Made by a program: the position numbers and the translations under genes. From Rathayibacter_A sp036510655 (GTDB lineage Bacteria; Actinomycetota; Actinomycetes; Actinomycetales; Microbacteriaceae), in assembly GCA_036510655.1 (NCBI GenBank), contig DATCDQ010000098.1, positions 15,537-79,536 on the forward strand: a DNA stretch of 64,000 nt, in the 5' to 3' direction. Under the pieces are notes generated by a model. It had not been told where the DNA came from. It was given only the letters and a program-made list of their open reading frames with translations, and ran no database searches. Shown here in pieces: positions 52,436-61,400 of the stretch (its first letter is position 1; each line of letters begins with the position of its first letter).

Positions 52436-55400
52436 CCCCAGGTCACGCCGTCGATGCTTGCGCGCACGGACGCGACGTCCGAGCCCGAACCGACTGCGCT
52501 GAAGGTGAGCGTAATGTTCTGCGTGATGTCGTAACTGGTGCCGTTCGATGGCGCGGTGATCGTGTCACCGATCGTCGGCGGGGTGGTGTTGACGGCAAGC
52601 GCCATCATCGTCGTCGTCGTCGTGACTTTCTTGATGAGGGTCTGCGTGAACACGGTCTGGTTGCCCGACGGTTCAGTCTCGGTGACGGTCAGGACGACCG
52701 GTCCGTCTCTGAGCGGAGACAGGTAGACATTGTTGATGTTCCACTGGCCGCTGCCGTTGACCGCCTTGGTCCCCGTCACGGTGGTTGAGCCGTCGGAGAA
52801 CACGTAGGTGATCACTGCGCCCGGCTGCCCGGTCGTGTAGAAGGAGTATCCGCCGGCATTCGTGACCGTGATGTATGGTGCGACACCCGTCACCGTCAGC
52901 GGGGGCGGAACGGAATCGAGGATAGTCGTGACGGTCGTCGACGCGCTCACGCCTGCGCCGTTGGTCAGGGTCACGGTGATCGTGAGTGTTCCGTCGATCA
53001 GGTTCGACACGTCCACCGGGATGACGACAACGCCGGTGGAATCGACCATGTCCATGCCGTTCGCGTCGCGGGCGATCGGGACGGATCCGTCGGTGATCAC
53101 GACGTTCGCGATCGATCCGCTCTGTCCGCGCACGGTCACGAGAAAGGTCGTGCGCGTGGCGAGGTTCGCGTACGCGGCGACGCTCACGCTCGGCGCGGGT
53201 GGCGCCACGCTGTTCTTGCCCATCGCCGACTGGAGCGGCGTGACCGTGCCGCCCGGGCCTGTGATCGTCACTGTGACGCTGATCACCCCGTCGGAGAATG
53301 CGGACAAGTCGAGTACCGCTCCGAACGTGCCGGCGGCCGAGATGATGCCGCCGCCCGTGACACTCAGGCGGCCCTGCACGAACGAGTACACAACGGTAGC
53401 TCCGGGCGCCCCGGTGACCAGGAGCGGCACAGCGGATGCGCCGGCCGGGTTGGTACCGGACGGAAGGTTCACTCCGGTCCCGGAGGGCAGCGACACGCGG
53501 GCGACGAGAGCGGATGCCGGCGGGTCGGTGCCCGGCGAGTTGAACGGCCGGATGTTGGCAGTCTTCTGCACATCGATGCCAGTTCCACCGAGATTCTCCG
53601 GCATCTCGTTGAACGGCGGACCCACCTGCTGGTGCCAGGCGTCGTCGTGCTGCAGCACCAAGCCCAGTTCGCCGTAGGGTTCACCGTTGCGGGCGACAAG
53701 CCCGCTGTACCGCGTGTCGAACGCGGCGTATCGCGTCATCAGAGTCTGATCCGCGCCGTCGCTCTTGGACAGTGCATACAAGAACTCGGGCAGGAAGGGC
53801 TGCAGTGTGCGACTGACCGCAGGCATCCCGAATTGCGAGAACGGCACGTAATAGCTGTTGTGGTTGCCGACCCAGTCGATCAGCCGGTCGCCGCCGGTGC
53901 CGGCGAAGAAGATGTCCTGACCGCCGCCGCCGTATGCGAGCGTCTCCCAAGCCGGGGTGCCGTAGACGAAGTTCGCCGTCGCCAGGCTGAACGATCCGTC
54001 GGCGTTGCGCACGAGGTTCGGCACGGGGCCGTCGTTCAAGCCGCCGTCCTCCTGGGTGCTCGCACGCACGTCGATGACGTCGTTACCCCAGCCGCCGTAG
54101 ACGCGCACCCGACCCATGCCCGCTACGATCCAGTCGTTGCCAAGATCACCGAAGATCGCCTTGTCGCCGGTGGTCGGCATCTGCGGGTCGCCGGTGCCCG
54201 GGTACCAGGTGGTGTCGAGAGGCATCCCGGCGTCCGTCGGGTCGAACGTGAGGAACCATGGCAGGCATCCTGCTGCGGCCGGTGTCTGCCCGGGCGCCCA
54301 CTTGCAGTCGAGCGGGTTGAAGCCGCTGGCTAGAGCAGTGTTGCTCACAACGGCATTGAGGAAGATCTCACGGCGCGGATCTTCTGGGTCGAAATAGCTC
54401 GCCTTGCCCGCCATCAGCGCGCGCGCCGCATTTCCGTTGCCATTGTCGGCGAGCGGATGCCATCCCATCGGGTTGCCGGGGTTGAACGGGTGGTACCAGT
54501 CGGTCTCGTACGGCGTCGCGTTGATGGCATTGCCGCTCATGTCGAAGTTGTCTGCGTACCCGAGCTCGGGGGCTTCGGCGCCGGACACCGCGGACTGGCC
54601 GGGCCCGGCGTGGATGACGCCGCCGCCCCAGCCGCCGTAGATGATGTTGTGGCCGAACCGTGGCTGGTAGTGCGCACAGATCGCGTTCTGCTTGCACCCG
54701 GTGGCGAAGCTCGGGCTGCCGTTCGCGGTGGGATCCCAGTTATACGGCCACAGCACCACCGTGTAGTTCAGCGCACCGTTGACGTTGATGACCGCCTGCT
54801 GCACGTTGCCTGGAGTGGTGATCAGCTGGCTGATGTTCGCCGCGGGGATCGGCGCGATGGCATACAGCGGCTCACCGTAGCTTGATGAGACGCGGCTCGT
54901 CAGGCACCGCCCGCCGCCACCGATGATGCACGTATCACCGCGACCGCCCGAGACCCAGTTATCCGCGTATCCGGTGATGATGGTGTCGTTCTGGCCTCCG
55001 CCGTAGATGACGTCGTTTGCGGGACCCCCATAGATGAAGGCATCGCCGCTCTCCGCGTGGATCTCACTGCCGCGCATGAGTGCGACGCCGTCGACCGTGA
55101 TCGGCGTGCCGCCGATGTCGCCGATCCCGTTGGATGCCGCTGCTCCAGTCACCTGCGGACCGGGCTGGTTCGCAAGGTCCGGCCCACCCGGCGTCGAATC
55201 GAGCAGGTTCACCGCGCGGGTGATGATCCGCTCGGTGGCGGTCAGGTAGCCGTTGACGTCGTAGTTGAAATTCAGGTAGCCGACCGACATTGCCACGCCG
55301 TTGCCGACGCCGTACTGCCCCTTCGTGCCGACCAGCCGGATGATCTCGCCGTTGTTCGCGACGATGACGTTGGCGTCGTGGGCGTGCCCGTTCGGGTTGG

Positions 55401-58400
55401 TGACGCAGTGGTTCGTCGCATCCAGCGTGCCGTCACCGCAGTCTTCGCGACCCGCGTTCAGTCCCGACCCGCCGAAGATGAGGTTCGATCCGCTGGCGCG
55501 CTCGCTCGGCAGTGTCAGGCTGAAGAAGTCGGAGTTGCCGCCGATGATGTCATTCTGTCCCCGGTTCGCAAAGATCGTGTTGTTCCCTCGACCGCCCTCA
55601 ATGTAGCTCTGCCCGTCTGTGGCGTTGACGGTCGCTGTGACCGTGCAGGGCAGCGTGGTGCAGGATGCCGGGGCCGGCGCGCCGGTGACGGTGAGCGTTC
55701 CGCCGCTCACGGCGGTGACTACGCCGACCGCAACGCCGTTCACGTTGAGTGTCTGGCCGACGGCGAAGCCGCCGTCCGCCCACCACAGGCCGTCGGTGCG
55801 GGTGATCGTGTGGGCGCCGAAGGTGAGGCTTCCGGCTAGCGCGTACTGGAGCGCCGCGTAGTCATCGACGGACGGGTTGATCAACAGCGCATTCGTCGCG
55901 TCCCGGCATCCACCGACGCGGTTGCCGAGGTAGTAGCCGCGGAACGAGCAGGTCGCAGCCCCACCGAAGACGCTGCCGATCGACGGCGACCCGTTGGAGA
56001 CGGTCGGGTATCCGGTCAGCGAGTCCGGCGCAGTGATATCGATGGAGCCGTGTGCCTGGATGATGTTGTTGTTCGACTCACCGAAGATCATGGCCGAGCC
56101 GGAGCCGCCGGCGATATAGTCAGCGCCCTTGTAAGCGGAGTCCTGCAGGGTCGCCGGACGGCTCGCGTCGCCGAGCGGCACGGAGAGCAGGATGCCGCCC
56201 GTTCCGGAGAGGAAGTCGCCCCACCACGAACGACCGGTCGGATCGTTCTGCGCCGTGCCGTCGGTGAGGCTCTGGGTGAGCGAACCGGCGGTCGTGCTGT
56301 AGAGCTGTGTTCCGGCGAGGTCTTGGAACCGCGCGTTTGTGTAGTTGAACAGGTGGGTCGTGCGGTTCAGCGCGGCACTGCCGGCGATGATGAGGTTGCG
56401 GCCGGGTCCGCCCTGGATGTCGTTGTTGCCGTCGCCGCCGATGATGACGTTGTCGCCGCCGCTGGCGTAGATGCGGTTGTCACCGTGGTTCTGCGGCTGG
56501 TCAGACGCGGCCTCCAGGATGTCACGCGTGGTCTGCAGCTTCTCGACCCGGGCGTCGCCCCACGGGGTCGTGCCGCTCGGTGCGCAGTACTGGTTCGTCG
56601 AGGTTCCACCGGTTGGACGGCAGTACCCTTGCGGCGGGCCGACCGTCAGCGTGGCGCTGCCGACCGAGACGCTGCCGATCGCGTTCCGCGAGAGCGTCGC
56701 CGTCGTGCCGTCGGCGCTGACCGCCGTGATGATCGTCCCCGGCGAGAGGAAGATGCCGCCCGCGTCGCCGATCGCCAAGCCGACGTCGGATTGCACGAAG
56801 CAGGCCGTCGCGCAGGTGACAGTCGCTACCCCGTTGAGCGCGGTGCCGCTCGGCGAGTGCGAAGTGATCGAGCCTGTAACGGTACGGGTTGCACCCAACA
56901 CCCCGACTGTCGCCTCGCTCGTGTCTTGCGTGACGACACCCATGGCTCCGAAGATGAGGTTGTTGTAGTCGCCGTACCGGTCAGTCGTGGTGGCACCGGG
57001 AACATCGCCGTAGATCAGGTTGTCGCCGGCGGCCAGCGGGTCGGCGTTCGTGTAGACGCTCGCGTTCGCGGTCGGGAAGGTCACCGTGCGGGTGATGATG
57101 TTCGTGTTCAGGCCGTTGGCGCCCAGGATGATGTTGTCACCGCGCCCGCCATAGATCGTGTTGTCGCCCGACCCGCCGGCGATGACATCCCCGGCCTGGC
57201 TGCCGTAAATTGTGTCGTCACCGCTGCCGCCGTAGATCGTGAGCCCGATCGACGGGACCTGACCCGCCGGCACGGCCGCGAACAGGGCGCGGGCGTCGAT
57301 CACGTTGTTTCCGGCGTGCCGGAACGGATTCGCCACGGGGAACACGAACTGCGGCGTGCCGTTGCCCACCTGATTCGGGAAAGGCTTGGATCCGAAGACT
57401 CGGCTCGTCTGGGTGTGCGGGTCGCCGCTGTACCAGATGCCGTCCTGCGACGTGCTGCCGTAGACCACGAGCGGTGAGGGCGCGTACCCGACGACACTCA
57501 CGGTGACGGTGCCGTTGGTGAACGCGGGTCCGGAGACCGTGAGGACGGATGCGGTGACCCCGGTGATCGTCCAGGCAGCAAGGCCGCCGACCTGCAGCAC
57601 CATGCCGTAGACGAAGCCATCACTGAGCCACGAGCCGGTCGCCCGCGTCAGCGTCGCGCTCGCCCCTGAGGTGCCGGTGGTGAACGAGCCGCTGACCGTC
57701 GGCGGCGTCGCCCCAGGGCCGGGGCCCGCGCCGCCGGTGACAGTGAAGACATTGCCGCCGTAGCGCACCGGGTTGACCGAAGCCGATGCCACTGCCACGG
57801 TCGCCGTGCACGCGCCGGGCACGCTGCAGGCCAGCGGAGCCGGCGTGCCGGACACCGTCAGAATGTCATTGGTGGGGCCGGTGATGGCCGTAATGATCCC
57901 GGCGAGGACACCGTCGATGGTGATCGTCTGGCCCACGGCGAATCCGGCCTCGCGCCACGACCGCATGTCGGTGCGTACGAGCTGGTGGGCTCCGAACGCG
58001 ACGCGGGTGGTGACGTGAATCGCCGGGTCGAAGATCGCGACCGTGCCGGGGACTGCGCTGCCGGTGGTCGGTGCGATGCCGACGAACGTCAGAGTCGAGC
58101 CTGACACACCGGTGATGACGCCGAACGGTACCCCGTTCCACATCAGCGCTTGCCCCACGGTGAACTGATCAGTCGCCCAGGCCGTACCGTCGGCGCGGGT
58201 GATGGTCGTCGCGGTGATCGCAAACGTTCCGGTGATGCTCAGCGCGCTGGCCCCGCCACCGTTCAGCACCGTCAGGCCGCCGTGCACGAACGTCGTCCCG
58301 GGCGTGCCGTCTTCGTTCGTGAACGGACCGCCGACGAGGGTGCCGGTGACGGTCAGGTTGTCGTTGCCCTGGCCCTGCATGAGGTTCAGCACCTGAATGG

Positions 58401-61400
58401 TCGACAGGCTCGCGTTCGTCTGGATCTGCCCGGTCACCGGGTCGACCGTGATCGAGCCGAAGCTGATTCCGCTCGGGAACACCGGCGGTTCGCCGAAGGT
58501 CGGGTGCGTCGGGTCTGAAGGCACGTACCCCTTGTGGTGGGTGAAGTCCAAGCCCGGACCGATGCCGAATCCGCTCAGTGTGGTCGAGCTGAGTGTGCCG
58601 GTCTGGTTCTGCTGCGAGCCGTCGTCGAAGATGTTCAGCACGTTGACCTGCTGCGCCTCGGGCGGCTGCACGCCGATGCCGAAGGGCACCGAGTTGCCCT
58701 CGCCGGGCAGCATCACCGGCAATTGCAGCGCGGCGTGGTTGTCGACGGTTGGGCCGCCTTCCACTGACAGCGGTCCGCGGATGTTGGAGAGCAGATGCGG
58801 CGTCTTCGGGAAGCTCAGCAGTGACGTGTTGCCGGCGGGCACGTTGTACTTCGGGTCCGCCAGAAGCGGAATGGCCACAGGCATCCACCAGTTGCCCGGC
58901 GTGAATGTGATCTGCGCCGCCCACTGGGTCAGTGTGAGCGTCATCGGGCCCGAGGCGCCCAGCACGGCGGCGAGCGCCGCCGGATCGGTGACGGTGAGCA
59001 CGTCAACACGCGTCGATGTCGTGCCCGTCAGCGCGTGGATCTTCAGCATCACACCGGATGCACCGATCTTGAAGATCTGGCCCTCGAGGAACCCGTCGTC
59101 GAGCCAGCTCGAACCGTCGGCGCGGGTGAGGGTGCCCGCCAACGCGTTGAAGATCACGGGGCCGGTGAACGCCCCCGCATTGACGATGCGCGCGATAGTG
59201 ACCCCGGTGTACGAGCCGCCGGCGAGCCCAACGTTCAGTGTCATGGTCGTTGCCGTCACGGCGAGGATCGTCGCTGTCACGGCGCCGGCGTATGTGCCGC
59301 CGGAGAGGCGCACCAGCTGGCCGACCTTGAATCCGTCTGAAATGAGGCTGCCAAGCTCCGAACCCGCCGCCAACGTGATGACCGCCCCCGCGACGGTGAC
59401 GTTGCCGGTGAACAGGCCGACCGCCTTCGGCGCGCCAATGGCGCCCAGCGTGACGCGTCCGCCGACGACGACATCCGTTTGCCCGTCGGTGATCATCGCC
59501 ACCGTCACCGAGGAGGTGGGTGCGGAGGCGAGCCGCAGGCTGAAGCTCGAGCCGGCACCGGGGCGCGTGCAAAGGGCGTCGCCGCACTTGGTGACGACCA
59601 TGTTGTCGGGCGCCTGCACGATGCCGGCCGGGGTGAGGTCGTTCATGACGAGCACATCCCAGGGCGTCAGGCTGTTGTCAACGCCGATGTAATCGGCTGC
59701 GGATCCGACCGCGACGGTGGCGGTCAGGTACGAGTTGTGCGGGTCGGCTGGGCTGTACCAGAGAGTTGCTTCCTCGCGGATTACCACCGGCGTCGACCAG
59801 TCCCCCGTCGTGAAGGTCAGGCGGTAGACGCCGGCGTGCACGCCGTCAGGGTTCGAGATGACGCTGAAACGCGGGTCGGTGCTCGCCAGCATGATGCGCG
59901 GGTCGTTCGCCGCTGTGATGGTGACGTACACAGTGGCCGTCGGCGCGGCGGCCAGTACGACCGACGAGTAGCCGGAGATCCCCGTGATCGTGCTGCCGCT
60001 GCCGCCGAGGATCAGGTTGCTCGCGTTGCGGGCAGGCAGAGCGAAGACGAGCCCGGAGACGGTCGCGGTGGCGGCCGCCGACAGCGTCGCGCTGGAGCCG
60101 TCGGCCGCGACAGCAACGATGGTCGCACCCGTCGGGATGGCACTGCCCGTGTCCGCCTCGACGACGGATCGACCGATGTCGCCCTGGTTGAAGCCTGCGC
60201 TGGCAGAGGTCAGCGTGGGGGAGCCCGCCGTCGTGCCGCCGTCGCGGTACTGGAGAACCGCGACCAGGCGGCTCGGCAGTGCGAAGCCGATGCCGGACGC
60301 GTTTGCGATCGGTGCCGACAGCAGAACGTGGGTTGCGTCGATGAGCGACAGGATCACTGTGTTCGCCGGAATCGCGACGCCTCCGTCTGTCTCGACGATC
60401 TGCTGGCCGATGTCGCCCAGGGTGAAGACGGCGCTCGCGGATGAGAACGTCGCAGTGCCGTTGCCGACGCCGTCGGTGAACCGGGAAGCGGGAACCGTTC
60501 CTGTGGTGTTGGTGTTGCCGAGGTTGGTCACCAGGATGGCGGGGCTGCCCGGGTCGATCTTCGTCACCTCGACGTTGCGCACGGTCGCGTTGGCGTAGAA
60601 CGGATCGGCGCTCAGCACGGTGTGGCTGATCTCGTAGGTGCGCACGCCGTCGTTCAGGGCGTCATTCATGGCACCCGCCCACACGATCTGCGGCACCTGC
60701 CAGTTGCCGGCCGTGAAGACGAGCACCAGCGAGCGCTGCGGCAGGTCGGTGGCCGCCGCATCCAAGATGACGTGCTGGTAGAAGTCGGAGTTCGCCGTGG
60801 TCGTTCCCGGGTTCGGCGCCGAGCCGAGCGGCCCGGTTGCGAGCAGGATCGAGTCGCCCTGCGGCGTGCCCTCGCGGTTCAGGCGGATGTCGGGCTCCGC
60901 GGTGACGGCGATGTACACGGTCGAGGTCGGTTCCTGTGCGAGACGAACGGTGTACGAGTCGATCGTGCCGATCGGCGGCCTGACCGGCGACCCGTTCTGG
61001 GTCTCCTTCACGATGGTCCCACCGGCATGCTCCGTCACGATGACGGCGCCCTGCGACCCTTGCGCAACGCTCACCGAGACGCCCGGGATCACGAGGTCCT
61101 GGTACAACTGATCGTTCGTGATGACGTCGAGGTTGACGGTTCCGCTCGTGCCGTTGATGTCGCGGGAGTACACGTTGCCGCTGACGTCGCCGGCGACGTT
61201 CACCTGGTTGCTGCCGAGGCCGCCGATCACCCGCACCGCCACGCCAGGGGCGGTGGACAGCACATCGATCGTGTCGTCGCCTTCGAGGGCGTCGACCTCG
61301 ATCACCTGGATGTTGCGGAACGTCACAGACATGCCTGCGCCGAAGATGCCGTGGTCGGTCACGACGATGTGGTCGGCGAACTCGGTGCCCAGGATGATCA

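Noticed and set aside
56050..57477. 475-codon plus-strand frame opposite the giant gene
   Set aside because: Antisense of RTX-like Gly/Asp repeats gives a regular Arg/Val/Asp pattern; there is no independent evidence for a gene.
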